NCBI RefSeq assembly: GCF_000183385.1
Contig: NC_014760.1
Coordinates: 1-64,000 of the forward strand
Reading direction: 5' to 3'
From: Mycoplasmopsis bovis PG45
GTDB taxonomy: Bacteria > Bacillota_I > Bacilli_A > Mycoplasmatales > Metamycoplasmataceae
DNA: 64,000 nt
Part shown: positions 31,641 through 45,600 of the stretch, in pieces
How positions within the stretch are numbered: the first letter of the stretch is position 1
How the letters are laid out: each line of letters starts with the position of its first letter
Program-made: the position numbers and the translations under genes
The notes under the pieces: generated by a model
What the model saw: only the letters and a program-made list of their open reading frames with translations
What the model was told of the DNA's origin: nothing
Database searches by the model: none

Positions 31641-31667
31641 AAAAAAAGAGACTAATGTCTCTCTTTT
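31641..31667. terminator. Convergent terminator overlapping the oppF end
   Basis: GAGAC (31648-31652) pairs with GTCTC (31657-31661) around TAAT, with A7 before and TCTTTT after. The oppF stop codon lies in the stem-loop. Confidence 0.6.
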
Positions 31668-32986
31668 GTCATAGATTCAATTTTATACTGCTCAATTTCA
31701 GTTGCAGTAGCTAACACAAAGTGCTTATTGCCAACATTATGTCATGTAGGTTGGTAATCTTCTGTATAGTTATGAATTTTATGATCATAAATATTGCCCA
31801 TAAGCGAACCCTTTTCCTTTTCTATGGAAGGAACCGCATCTAATAAACTCTTGGTGTACGGGTGGTAAGGATTATTTATTATCTCATCAGTTGGGCCAAT
31901 TTCTAATAATGTTCCTCTGTTAATTACAGCAATCCTGTCCGAGATATATTCAACCATTCTTAAATCATGAGCAATGAATAAAATAGTTAAATGATATTTT
32001 TCTTTTAATTCGTTAAAAATATTAATAACTTGTGCCTGTATTGAAACGTCTAGGGCAGAAATAGGCTCGTCAGCTATTAGTAGTTTAGGTCTTAAGACAA
32101 CAGCCCTACAAATTCCTAAACGTTGTTGTTGACCACCCGAAAATTCCAGCGGGAATCTACCTAGAACAGTATCATCAAGTCCAACCTGTTTTAAAATGTC
32201 AATAACCAATTGCTTCTTGCATTGCTTTTCAGAAAGCTTAGACATCTTGTCTCTTTCTTCTTTTTCAGCAATTATTTTCTTGTAGATTTCATCATAAACT
32301 TGAGGGTTAGAAGACGCTCTTTGCTCCAAGATTTTTACAAATTCATTAAATACAAAATTGTATGAAGATTCGATTGTTTCGCCTTCTAACTGATATTTTT
32401 TAAGTGGATTTTCATATATAACATTGTCTGGATCTTTTAACTTAATGAGGCTATTTATAGCCATAAAAGTAGCCTCATCAAAATCAGTTAGATATATTAA
32501 CTTAGAGTTTTTCGTATTAGATAAACCTTCTCCAACAACATATTCAACATTCTTAAAAGGGTTTAAAGAGTTGGTGGGGTCTTGGAAAATCATCTGAACT
32601 TTATTAACCATAAAGTCGATTGTTTCCTTATATTTTTTGCTAAATTTCCAGCCTTTGTCAATGTTCTTGGGTACAACTCGATCTAGTATTTTAATTTGAC
32701 CAAATTCATAAGGAGTTAGTCCAATGATTGCTCTTCCCGTTGTAGATTTACCAGAACCAGATTCACCTACTAAACCAAGAACTTCACCATCATAAATATT
32801 TAAGTTTAAATCTTTGATAGCAGTAAATGATTTTACACCTGAGCCATAAACAATATCTAAATTTCTAATTTGAACTATTGCATTTCTTTCTGGATAGGCA
32901 TTAAGCATTTCACTAGTTCCTTCAACAACTTCACGATAAAGCGACTTGCCAAAGGCTCTTTTTTCAACATAGTATTGTTTACTCAT
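31652..32986 (-). CDS. oppF: Oligopeptide ABC transporter ATP-binding protein OppF
   Basis: This 444-residue ATPase has Walker A GESGSGKST, signature FSGGQQQRLGICRA, Walker B LLIADEPISALD and the OppF-type C-terminus HPYTKSLLDAVPSIEKEKG. It carries a mycoplasma-type insertion of roughly 100 residues between Walker A and the signature. The ATG at 32986 follows GGAGGGG; an upstream GTG is unlikely. It overlaps oppD by eight bases. TGA 31742-31744 is Trp; the frame ends at TAG 31652-31654. Confidence 0.93.
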
Positions 32987-34598
32987 TTGCCCCTCCACTT
33001 ACATTATCATTGTACTTATCAAAGAAGTTAGATAATTTAGATTTTTTAGTTATTTTATAGTCATCTTGGTCTAATTCTGTTTGTTTTGATTCAGATGAAT
33101 TTATCTTATTTTCATCATCACGTTTTGGTTTATCATCGTTTATATTTGCATTGTTTGATGAGCTTCTTTGTTCCAGAATTTGCTTTCTTTCATTGTTTAG
33201 TTCAGAAGCCACTTTGTTATGCTCATCAGCTTTATTTTTGTAATAATTGTAAATTACTTCATCTACAAAATAACTATCTCCATAAATTGATTTTAATGTT
33301 GAATGATATTTAGCTCAAAGATTTTTTATAACTCTTGGTGGTTCATAGTCTGGAGCTTTTTCATTCAATAAGTTACTCTTGACAAAATGAGTAGGAGAAA
33401 TTTGATACATTGGTGGTTCATCTATAAAGTCTACATTCAAAGCATAATCATTACGTACTGCAAAAGCATCACCATCAATGTTATTTAAATTTGAAGGCAC
33501 AGCACCTCTTATCACTTGAAGTCTTTCGCCTTTATTATAATCAGGCATAGAAGTAATCAAACCTCATGTATAAGGGTGTTGAGCATTGTAAAGAATTTCT
33601 TCTTTAGTTCCTGATTCTACTATCTGTCCTGCATACATAATGTTTATAAAGTCAGAAATAGAAGCTACAACACCAAGGTCGTGAGTAATAAATGCTATCG
33701 CAATGTTGAATGTTTCTTGCAATTCTCTTATGATATCTAATACAAGAGCTTGAACAGTTGGGTCTAAAGCTGTAGTAGGTTCATCCATAACCAAAATTTT
33801 AGGTTTTAGAGAAACAATAGAAGCAATAGCAACTCTCTGAATCATACCTCCAGAAAGTTCATGAGGATATTTTTTCATAATATCTTCAGGATTGTTTATC
33901 TTAGTTAGTTTTAAGTATTTCAAAGACTCTTGATAAGCTTCTTTTTTGCTTTTTACTAATTTATTAACTAGCATACCTTCCATTATTTGGTTACCAACTT
34001 TCATAGTTGGATCCAAAATTGACATAGGGTTTTGGAAAACAGCAGAAATTATTCTTCCTCTAAGCTTTGACTTCTCTCAATTATAAGTTGTAAAGTTTTG
34101 AACTTCCAATCCATATAATCTGATTTTGCCACCTTCAATTATCGCATTTGAGCCTGTTAATCCATAAAGCAGGGAAGTAATTACAGACTTACCTGAACCA
34201 GATTCACCAATTAAGGCGTGAATTTTACCTTCATATATTTTTAAACTAGGCCCTCTAAGAACTAAGTTTTTTTCCTTGGGGTTAGCTGGGTTTTTGAATG
34301 TAAGATATATATTTTCAATTTCAGCAGCAACATTAGTTGGTTCGCCAAAAACATCTTCAACCTTTGTTCCTGTAAATAAGTCGATTTCAGTTTTGTCTTT
34401 TTTAAATATTTTTTTGATCTGCTTGCCTAAATTCTTTCAGTAATCAACAAAAGATCTTCAAAAACCTTTGTCTTTTTCAGCTTTAATTTCCATCATATCT
34501 AAAGGTGCTGGATAGTTTTCATATATTATTGGATTTGCAAACTTTTTATTGTAACCTTGTAGATTTTTATGCTTAATTTGCTTTTCTTCTTGATTCAT
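32979..34598 (-). CDS. oppD: Oligopeptide ABC transporter ATP-binding protein OppD
   Basis: This 539-residue ATPase has Walker A GESGSGKSV, signature LSGGMIQRVAIASI, Walker B ILVMDEPTTALDP and the HPYTWGLITSMPDY end of OppD proteins, followed by a long acidic and basic tail of about 150 residues. It starts four to ten bases after oppC: ATG 34598 has better spacing from AGATAGG than ATG 34604. It overlaps oppF. Confidence 0.93.
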
Positions 34599-34605
34599 AT
34601 TCATC

Positions 34606-35619
34606 CTATCTTTGTCTTAACAAGCTATCTTGTACTGCACCTGACATTAATTGAATTGAAGCAGTTACTAAAATAAGCATAAATGATGGAACTAAAACAT
34701 AACGTGGGAAAACTGTAAAGTTCTTAGAACCTTCGCTAATTAGATTACCTAAAGTAGCTACATTTGGAATAGATAAGCCTATGAAAGCTAATGATGTTTC
34801 TGAGAGAATAATTCCTGGAATATGGAACACTATTTCTGTAATTAATAATGGAATTAAAATTGGCAAGTAGTTCATCAACACTTTATATGTCGGTGTGCCT
34901 AAAATTTTGGATGCACTAACTCATTCAAATGATTTAGCACGTAACACTTGGGAACGCATTTGGTTAGCAATTCCAGCTCATGAAGTGAATGACAAGGCAA
35001 AGATCATAACTCAGAAAGTCGGTTTAATAATAATAGTTATTGTTATAAGAATAATTATCGATGGAACGTTAGAAATAATTTTGATAATAAAGGTCATTAT
35101 TTTGTCAAAAATTCTAAAGTGACCCATCATAATTCCGATAATTAGGCCAACTATCACCTGGATAAATGTGGCTATAAATGATAAAGCAAGTGAGTACCTA
35201 AGCCCATATCATAATCTAGCTCATAAATCTCTACCAACTGAATCTGTACCTAAAATGTGACCGTCAGTAAAAAAGGTTTCATATTTATTTTCAACAGCTA
35301 ATTGTAATGGGTCGTATTTAGTAACTAATGGAATTATTAGTGCTAGTAATATAAGAATAACAAGAGTTACAAAACCAAATACACCAGCAAATGAGCGACT
35401 GAAGCGATAGAAGAACTCAACAAAAGAGTTTTGCTGCTTATGCATTTTGCTAGTTTCATTAAATTCAAATAAATTACCAACAATTTGTCACTCTTTGTAA
35501 GCAAGCGGTCTTAAAAACTTATTTGGTGCCAACTCTGCACCAAGAGCATTATTTGGGCTTTCTTCTCTTCTCTTTCTCTTTCTATTTCAATTTTTCAATC
35601 ATTCAGATAGCTTAACCAT
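34606..35619 (-). CDS. oppC: Oligopeptide ABC transporter permease OppC
   Basis: This 337-residue permease has a basic N-terminal extension, the OppC motif HILGTDSVGRDL, and the coupling-loop segment ending LAFIGLSIPNVATLGNLISEG. An AAGGGG site precedes ATG 35619, one base after the oppB stop. TGAs are Trp. Confidence 0.92.
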
Positions 35620-35620
35620 A

Positions 35621-36706
35621 TTAACCCCTTCTTCTTACCCTTGGGTCAATTATTTTATAAAGTGCATCACGACATGTATATGAAAGAATTGTAAGTAAGG
35701 AGAATAGAGTTACCATAAATAAGATTATGTTAAAGTCTTTTGAAGTTATGGCATTAAGAAGTAGTCCACCAGAACCAGTTATAAAGAATATTTGTTCAAT
35801 GAAAACACTACCAATAAAGCTTCCAAATATTACAACTGGGAAAAATGTTGCAATTGGGAATAAAGCAGGTTTAAGCGCATGTGTTCAAACAAAACGGCGT
35901 TTTGTTATACCTTTTAAATAACAGAACTTACAGTGTTGCGAGTTAAGCTCTCTGTTAAGCTCAGTTCTTATATATTTTATATACACAATAATTGAACCAA
36001 GTGAGAGAGCTAGTCCAGGAAGCACATAAGTTGAAATATCTTTTTCATTAAAAATATATGGAAGATTTAGTTTTCTGCCTATCAATAAGAGCCATAGGGC
36101 AAAAACTAATGATGGAATAGATGAGAAAATTGACACAACTAAAGTGGCAATATGGTCAGGAAGCTTATCAGGGTTCATACCCACATAAACTCCTAAAGGT
36201 ATTCCCATAACTAAAGTTAGCATAACTGAGAAAATACCAATTAGAAAACTTTTATAAAAACGAACCCATACAAAATCATTAATTTTTTCACCAGGAAAAA
36301 CCGATAAAGAAATTCCAAAATCTAGATGAATTATATTTTTTAAATATATGCCATATCTAATAATAAGTGGCTGGTTAAGCCCATATTTTTCTTCTACAGC
36401 ACGTTTAGCTGCCTCATCAAGGCCAGCAGTTAGACCTGTTCCACCTGGAACTGAATTTATTAAGAAGAAGGTTATAGTAATAACAATGAAAGCAATAACA
36501 AAGAACTCTAGAATAACAGCAAACGCTTTAAGCATACTTGCTATTCAAGGAGATTTAATGTTAAATAATTTTTGATGCCATTTCAGTTTTCGCTTAAAAC
36601 GGTTGTCAAAATCAACCAATTGCTTTTGTTCAACTAATTTTCCCGATATTTCTGAAATACTATCGGTAAAATAGGAATTTTGATTTTTTTGTTTCTGATT
36701 TTCCAT
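35621..36706 (-). CDS. oppB: Oligopeptide ABC transporter permease OppB
   Basis: This 361-residue permease has a polar 55-residue N-terminal extension, then the OppB core: FFLINSVPGG, YGLNQPLIIRYGIYL, DFGISL and the coupling-loop region YIKYIRTELN, ending DPRVRRRG, a typical OppB C-terminus. The ATG at 36706 follows TAGGAG; the later Met at 36535 would remove part of the cytoplasmic extension only. Confidence 0.92.
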
Positions 36707-36714
36707 AAATTCTC

Positions 36715-39666
36715 CTATAGCTCCTCTTCTCTTATATCAGTTGGCAGATTCTTCTTAGGTGGAAAGGCTGTGTCATAAGCAAATTGCAACGAGTAAGTAA
36801 ATAAGTTTTCAGTGCCGCCAACTCTAGAAATTTCTCAATATGTGTCAACTTCCATTAAAGGTACAACCGGTGCTGCTTCACGCACTATTTTTTCTAAGCC
36901 AGCTATTATGGCAAAAGCGCTTTGTTCAGTTCATCCTTGTTTAATCTCTTCATCAGTGAACTGATTTGTAAAGAATGATGTTACCCTGTCATTAAATTGA
37001 CTTAAGGATTCATGTTGAATTTTTCCTTGCTCATCCTTATAGGTTTCTTTTCTTAAAGAAAGCTCAACAATTTTGTTTCAAACTTTTTCAGCTGAGTTAG
37101 CTAAACCAAGACGGAATTTAATTTTTTCAACTTCCTTTTTGCGTTCATCCGAAATAGTTACTTTTCCGTTTTCATCTAATTTATAGCCTAATTCTTTAAA
37201 GTATTTTTCATATGTTCATGAACCTGAAGGGTTGTTTCTAAATCCAGTTTGCTTAGCATTTTCACTGTCAATTCCATCAGTTCTAAAGAACACTTTTACA
37301 TAGCTATATGCATCAGAACCAAAGGCATCAAAGTTTCTGTACAATAAGTCAAATTCACCTTTTGTTCTAAAGTCTTCATAAACATTCTCTGGTAAGCTTT
37401 TTATTTCAATTTCTAAGAAGCCACCAAATGCTTTAGTCATAAAGTCTTGCAGTGCAATACCAGCGTTTTGATGCTCATCAGTCGAATTTGAAATGTATTT
37501 AAGTGTTATTTTCTTTAAGCCTGGATGCTTTTTCTTAAATGCATCCATATATTGGTTTGCTATTTTTAATTGAAAAGCCTTATCTGTTCTATCAACATGT
37601 TCAAATTTATAAGATTTAGACAAGTGGTTTAAGTGGCTGTAGTTTTGAACAGGGATAGGTGTTGTAAATTCAGTGTCATATTTAGTATATGTTTCTAAGT
37701 GGTCAAAACCTACCTCGATGGCATCACCAAATGATGACGAACCTTGACCAAATGCCGTTCAGGTAATAACTGGGTATGATGAGTTTCAGCCTACGATGTT
37801 AAGCATTTCATCCCTATTTATAGCATAATAAATAGCATTTCTTAAGTCCTCATCATACAAATATTTTGAATCAGAATTATTAGGAAGTTTTCTAAATCTC
37901 TCATCATCAAGGTTAAACGCTAAAGCAATTGTTCCAAAACCTGATGACTTCTTCATATACTTTCTATATTCTTTATCAGTTCAGTATGCTAATTGTTGGA
38001 TAGCCGGAATTCTTGTAGCTGCTATATATTTATCATCATATAAAGCGGCATTTATATTTGGATCAGAGCTAAAGAATATTTTGATTCTTTCGCTAGATGT
38101 TTTGTCTGACGAGTAATATTTTGGGTTTTTAGACAGCAATAAATAACCTTGAGGCCCTAATACAACTTCACTGAGTAAGAAGGCTCCAGCAGTTAAAAAC
38201 TTATCATGCCTTAGGCCAAATTCATTAATTCCCCCGTTAGTTTCAACAAACTTACGGTTAATAGGAAACAAGTTTGATTGCATATCTTGCACAACATTTG
38301 ATAGTGATGAAGGTTCACTAGCTGAGTACTCTATTCTTAGTGAGTATTCATCTAAAGCAAGTTCACGATGTCATCTGTAGTTCTTTGGTTTAAATGAATC
38401 AACAAAATCATTAACTAATGTATTTTCCTTATAAAGCTTATTTACAGCTTGATTGTACGAATCAACATTACTATCACTATAAGAAGCAGAAAGCTTAGCT
38501 TTTAGTGCTCTTGACTTTTTCATTAATTCTTGAAACAAGTTAGAGAACTTTTGTCTAGGGTCACTAAAAAGATATTTTTTGATCTTAACAGCCTTACGTT
38601 GCGGGATTTGTTTTAACTCTTCTTCGCTATGTTTACCTTGTAAGTAATCATAATTAGGAAGCATTATTATTGTTTCATCTTTGGTTGGATCAAAATCAGG
38701 CGAGTAAGGAATGCTAGAAAGAATTTCTCTATTTGAATAATTTCAGTAAAGTCTTCCTGAATATAGGCCTAATTTTTTTACTGCATCTTTTAGTTTATTC
38801 AGAATTTTGTGTTCTTTAGTTTTGATTTCATTAATTTCATTTTGACTTAAGTTTTTACCTTTAAATTTACCATCTTTAAGAATTTGCTCTAACTGAGATG
38901 GATAAAGTTCTTTGTATGATGGATCAAAAACATCGTACATTACTTTGTTATCTATTTTCTTAAACAAAGGATATTGGAAAGGGTTTTGATAGGTTATACC
39001 AAATTCCTTTATGTACTCTTGCTGAATGTCAACAACAGCTTGAGCATAGGCAAATTTTCTTTGCAAAATAGTTGTAAGTCTTTGACTACCAGTTGATAAA
39101 TCTAAAATATAGTGAATAGCATCAATATAGTCATCAGCTACCACTTCATCGCCATTGCTTCAGCGACTTTTTCCTTCATTAAGCAGAATATTCATTGACT
39201 GAATTGCATTTCCACCAGACTGTAGGATGCTAACTGGCTGATATTCGTCTCTATCTGAGCTAAGTGAACCAGTTGTTGAGCCTAACTGATCTAGAGGATA
39301 GAATCTTGAGCTAGGCGTAGCAGCAGGAGTAACCTTTTCAAAGTATTTATCAATTTGAGTTTTGCCTTGTTTAATTTCTTCAGGAGTTAGTCTTTGCTCA
39401 TTGTTATAGGCACCAATAGGCAATTCTGGCAGACTTAAAATTCTTTTAAGTGCTTCATCAGGGGCAGACTTTATAGGAGCTTCAACTAATGATGGCAACA
39501 CTTTATAAACAGATGAGAATTTAATGTAGTTAAGGGAGTTAATAGGTTCAGAAACTAATCCAAGGTCATAATTTCTTTCAATTTTGCCACATTTAGCAGC
39601 CACTAAAGGTATTAAGGCAGAATTGAATGCAATCGCCCCTAATAAAATTTTTTTAATTCTTTTCAT
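36715..39666 (-). CDS. oppA: Oligopeptide-binding lipoprotein OppA
   Basis: This 983-residue substrate-binding lipoprotein has a signal peptide with lipobox-like PLVAAKC (Cys26). It is far longer than bacterial OppA (about 540) but normal for mycoplasmas, where M. hominis OppA is also reported as a surface ATPase and adhesin. SBP_bac_5-like stretches are visible (for example YLRNAIYYAINRDEML around 37800). Two adjacent ATGs exist; 39666 has proper spacing from AAGGAG. Five TGA(Trp) codons join the pieces. It begins 13 bases after the giant PDxFFG gene and eight bases before oppB. Confidence 0.9.
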
Positions 39667-39679
39667 CATATCTCCTTAA

Positions 39680-42600
39680 CTATTTAACCCCATTAAATTG
39701 GTCATAAACATATAGAATATGTTCATAAACTTTATTGCCATTTTCATCTATTTTATAAGGTTTTTCGCTTTTTGCCATTCTTATTGAAGCTTGTGAGAAT
39801 GTCTTACCATTTTCAGCAATTGATTCTCATTGACCTAGGTCAGCATTAAGAATATCTTTAGTTCCCTGTTCATCACTAGAGAAGTAAACTGAATATGTAT
39901 GTCCTGGGAGCAGAAGTGCATTTCTATATTTTGACATTATTCCATAGTCACTTACTCAAGAAACAAAACCTTTACCTTTGTGTTTTCCATTTGCATCGCT
40001 GTAGTCATATTGTTCATCAGCTAATGTGTGACGGATTTTACTTCTTTCTTCATCGCTTTTAGCTTCATTATGCTTTTTCTCATTTTCAATGTTTTGAGTT
40101 TTGTAGTAAAACATATTGCTTGTGTTATCTTTAGTTATCTTTAAGGTTTTAACTTCACCAGTTTTTTTGTCTTTAAAAGCAATGTAGTTTGCTTTGTCAG
40201 CAATGTCACTAGATAAGTAACCAAACATTGCTACAGCATCCTTACTTCCATCTCTTCATATACCAGAGATATTTCTCTTGCCAACGCCCTGAGATTGGAT
40301 ATAGTATTGTCAGTAAGCTCTAGCTCTAGTATTTACTACTTTTCCTTCTAAGTCTTTAATTCTGATTGTGTCATCAACTATTTCTTTACCTTTATCATCG
40401 TAAAGTTTGAAGCCTAAGAAGTCACGATATCATCTGTCCTTAAATCAACCATTGTTTATTGATTGGAACTCGCCAAAGTAACTATTGTTGTAGTTTGAAT
40501 CATCGCTTAGGTTTTTATCTTCTGATAAAACAGCTTTTTTGTATCTTAAATTTAGCGCATCAGCTTTATATTTTTCTTCATTATCAGCTAATCTTTCATA
40601 ATCTAAGATAGCATTTGTAATACCATTACGTCCGCTCCTATCATTCAATTTAAGTGCTTTAGATTTTCACTTAGCAGTAGTAGTGCCATCCACAACGTAT
40701 TCTAAACCAGTGTTTGATTCACTTATATTAGATAAGAACGAAGGCATATTGCCAAAATCATGATTTGATGGAGAGTATGTAATTTGTAAGTTATCACGGT
40801 TTATAACTTCAGCAAAGTTATATGTATAGTCAGAGAACAATTCATTGAACTTACGTTCTGTTTTATTTATAAAGTAATTCTTTACATCATTAGATGGACC
40901 AGTATGGAATGCAGCATTAGCCAATGATGTGAATATATTTACTAATTCATATTGTTGTAATGCTACATGTACAAAAGTTTGGTCGGTGTATAGCTGAATT
41001 TTGCCATCAAACACAAGCGAGTCAACTAAAGTTATTGCTTTTAAATCTACTTCGAATTTTTCAGCAAGTTTTTCATATGTTTTGATTGTATCTTCAGCAC
41101 CAATTTCTCATTTTTTTCTATCAGCACCGTCAATTTTAAACTCTTGTTTTTTGAACTCACCATAACCGTGTTTTTGGTCAAAAATTCACATTGCATCTTT
41201 ATTTTTATCTTTAAGCTTGTCGAATGTTAAAGCCGAGTTAAACATTGCAAATAGTGATGAGCTAAATCTTCTCATAATGTCATTAGCTCACATTTGGTTA
41301 GATGAATCGGCAGAAGCTTTTTTATAGAATTCTCTGAAGACATTTTTTTCTTCTTCAGACATTTCTGTCATGTTACCTAATTTGTCTATTATCTCTGTTT
41401 TATAGGCTTTTTTGAATTTTTCTATATCAACTTTAGAATTAACATAATCAACTGTTCAGTTAACTGTATCACTGTTTTTATCATACTTAGCTTTAGTTAA
41501 GTCAACATTAACAAACTCTAGTCATTTTTTGTAGTCTTCAAACTCAATTGAGCCATCTTTACTAATTGCAGAAGCAAATGAATTAAACAAACCAGTTAAC
41601 ACATTATGATCTAAACGTTTTAGACTTTCAGTGTAGTTCATTTTTAATTTAGATACTTGTGTAAAGTCAGCTTTTGAAGTATCTGGGAATGAAATAACAT
41701 GACCTAAGCTGTCTAGCATATTTCAAATTCCATTAGGATTTGAGCTAGATGTTATAAATGTTGGTGTGTATTTTGATAGTCATTTAATGATCTTCTTAGA
41801 GTTAAATACTTGAAGATAATCTCTAGGTAATGATTGAGCAAAGAATGGATCTGCAAATGCAGTTTCTAACTTAACATTAGGCATATACATTGTATCTTTA
41901 TCAATTCATAATATTTGACCAGCACCACCATTTATATTGTTGTTAAGTGAGTTTCCTGAGTTAAATAAGGCGCCTAAAACGTGCCCTAACTTAATATCAG
42001 ATGATGTTCCGTTGACCGTATGTGGAGCGCTACTGTTGTTCCTGTTTATATAATATCTAGGATTTTCGTAAATTAGATTACTTGGAAGTGCTTTAAGGAT
42101 GTTTGATGATGTATTTTCTGAGCCATCTTTATTGTAGTATTTAATAAATGGTATTTGACCATCTTTGCCTTTTTTATAGTATCCTTGGTCAGGATCTCTG
42201 TTAGCAAGGTAATTTTTGTATATATTAGAAAACATATTTGTTACAGTGCTTGGCAACCTTGTGCCAAATATATTTCTAGTCTCCGGATAGTCAATTGAAA
42301 TCGTAGGATCAAGCGACAATCTTGTGTCTGAAGTGTTTCATCCATTAATGTTAAATCTATCAACAATTAGTGATTTAATTGTTTTAACAATTGTATTTAT
42401 CTTATCATTAACAAACTTAACTGCATTTTTGTCATAGTATGGACTTTTTGTGTCAGTTAAATCAACATTTAATGGAACACTAAGCACGGGTGAACCATCA
42501 GCATTATGCATTAGTACTTTATGTATTATTACATAGTTTCCTTCAGCATCTTTTACGCCTTCAACAACCTTAGGTTCAATTACTTTTAAACCATTCTTAA

Positions 42601-45600
42601 TTACTTCTTCAAATTCAATTAATTTGCCTTGACCATCTTTAATTATGCCTTTTAGCATTGAAAGACTAGCTTCTTTGAACTCATATTCGCCTTTATCGTT
42701 CTTAACCATATACTTAACTTTTGCAGCATCTTTCAATGCGCTGTTAACTGTTGGGTTAAGTGTACCTGAGTAGTAGTCAATAGCATTAATAACTCACATG
42801 TCAAATGGACTTAGTCATTTTTCATCAGCACCCTTCAATCCATTTTGTTCTCTTCTGTTCTTAACTGCTTCAAGCATTCCAGCAAAGTCTTGTAAGAAAC
42901 GTCTGTTCTTATTTGACAGTGCTTTTCATAAATCTCTATCTTCTAAACCAACACCTCATATGTCTGATTCTTTTTCCATTGATTTTATAGCATCATCAGG
43001 CTTATCGTCAAATGTTATTTTGCCATCTTTACCTTTTTTGGCAAAACGGAATTCAGCATATTCACCATAGTCTTTAAGTGCTCCAAATTCATCTAAAAGA
43101 CGTTTTGTGCCTAGTTCTACGTGGGTACGAGCCTTAAGATACAATTCAACAGCATCTTTGCTATAGTAGTTATTAATATTAGGTGTTGCATTTGGTGTAA
43201 GCGCACTAACAAATATTGGATCACTTCCTTTGTTACTCAAGTCATGAGCGCCATTTAAAGTTATGTGGTGACCATATTCATGGGCTCCAACAAATTTAAG
43301 GAAGTCAGTTGATATACCTTTAAAGTTAGGATCTGACATTTTCAAAATTGCTCATAACCCAACACGGCTATTTTTAGTAAAGCCTAGGTAATAGCCGTTT
43401 TCTAATGAATATTCCATTACACCATCAGAGTTAATTGACTTTTTAATGTGTAAGCCTTCTAGTCACTCACCAGCATAAGGAACTTCTTTTAGTAGCTCGT
43501 CAGTCAATCCTTCATATGCATCAGCAAAAACATCATATGATCTTTCTGATTTGCCTGTTTCTGGATTGCTAACTTCATTTTCTTCTTTTATAACTGAAGG
43601 AGCAACCATCTTTTTGTAGCCTAATACTGAGAAAAATTCATTCATATTTTTAATAATATTTTTATCAGCATTAGCATCTACTGAAAATTTGACAAATTTG
43701 CTACCAAATTTTGTTTCTGAACCAAAAGCATTTTCAGGATCAACATTCTTAATAGTAACTTCTAATGAGCTTCCGTTTTTCTTAATATCTGAAATGTCTG
43801 CTTTAAAAATTAATTTATCAATTTCAGCGGCAGTAGCATTTGGCTTAAGTATTTTTTTCTTAGTTAGAATATCAATAAGCTCAATTTTTGACTTAGCTAT
43901 AATAACATCATTTTCATTAGTTATTTGTCTTGCTTGAACATTTTTATCTAGCTCTCTAGCTTTTTTTAGCAACTGATTTTTTCTAATTCCTTCAACAATC
44001 TTAGCCGAATGTGTTAATGAGTGATTATATGCTTCATATAATTTATGATCTCTTATAGCAGGAGCAATTAATGTGTTAAAGTATTCACCAAGACCATTTA
44101 AATATTTGCCAAATTTGTCAATACTTTTATCTATATCTTGCTCAACTTTAGCCATTCTTCCTACAAATGAGTTGAATAGAACCTCACCATTTATAGGAGC
44201 AGTACCTGCTTTAGGAGTTAATTGTGGGAGCTTTTTAAATTTAGATAATTCAGCCTCAATTTTTTTAAAGTTTTCAACTGTTAAAGCTTGCAAATAAGTC
44301 TTTTTAGCTTTTTCATCAATATCTTTTCTCTTGTTAATATAGTCAGTTAATTTTGTTAATTTACTTTTGTCCGATTTTAAAACATCTATGAATGGGGAAG
44401 TTACTCAAGCAGCTTGATATTTTGAAATGTCTCTGTTAGTTTTAGTTTCTCATCCCTCATTGTTTAAGAAACCTAATATCAAGGTCTTATATGAGGTTAG
44501 TTCTTTAACAATTTCTTCTATTCTCTTAGACAAATTATTAAATTCTTGCGCATAGTTGCTTAATTCACTATTTTGTGAACTTTCAATATTGAATTTTTTA
44601 TTAAATTCAGTGACTATATCAGAAAGCGCTGATAAATCAGAAACAACGCTTGAGTTATCATAGTCATCTTTGTTAATTTGTTTATAAATTGATTCAATTT
44701 TAGTATTAAAATGTTTCAAAAGACTATTTGAGAAATTATCTTTTTGCTCTTTATGCTTTTGATTTTCCTGAAGTATTTTTGTTACTAAACCTGTGGCTTG
44801 TTTTTGCAATTCAGCAACAAATTTTTTGAGTGTCTCTATTGTTGATACTTCAATACCATTAACATTAGAATATAAGGCTTTTAGGAAATTGTCTAGATTT
44901 AAATTTTGATTGCTAACTGTAGCGTTACCAGGAAGTGGCAAGTTTCTTCCTAGTCTTCTTACAATATCTCCAACAGTACCACCTGACTCACGTGTTGGAT
45001 TCTCAAATTTCTTTAAAAATTCAGGAACTGATTTATTGTTTATAGATTCGTTTTCATCACCATTTTTGGCTGTCTTAAGTTCCCTATAAAGAACTTTATA
45101 TTGTTCAACAATTATGTTTTGTTTGAAATTGCTTATAAAAGCTTCAGATTCTTTCTTGTAAGCATTAGTTATATTATTTTCAAATGATTTTAACTCATTG
45201 CCTAGTTGCGATGAATTTTCTGATTCTTTAATTTTCTTCATTTCACTATCAACAGCTGAATCGGACTTTTTAATATCATTTAGATAAGAATTAGCCTTAG
45301 CAACAATTGCGTCATTCATAATGCTTGATTCTAGTGCCGTTGTAAAGTTTGAGAGATCTTTTTTAAATGAAGCAACATTGGCCCTTTCGCTTTTTGCCTC
45401 ATTTTCAAATAAAGAAAGCAGATCTTCTTTTAGTGACGATGAATTTAGTAATGCAGACTCATTTTTATTTGAATCTTCTTCAAATTTTTTGTGAAGGTTG
45501 TTGTAAATCTCGGCATATTCAGTGTGCTTATTGCCATTCTTTAAACTTCTTAGATGTTGATTGCCACGTTGTAGCAAATCTTTTTCAGCTCTTAGTTTAT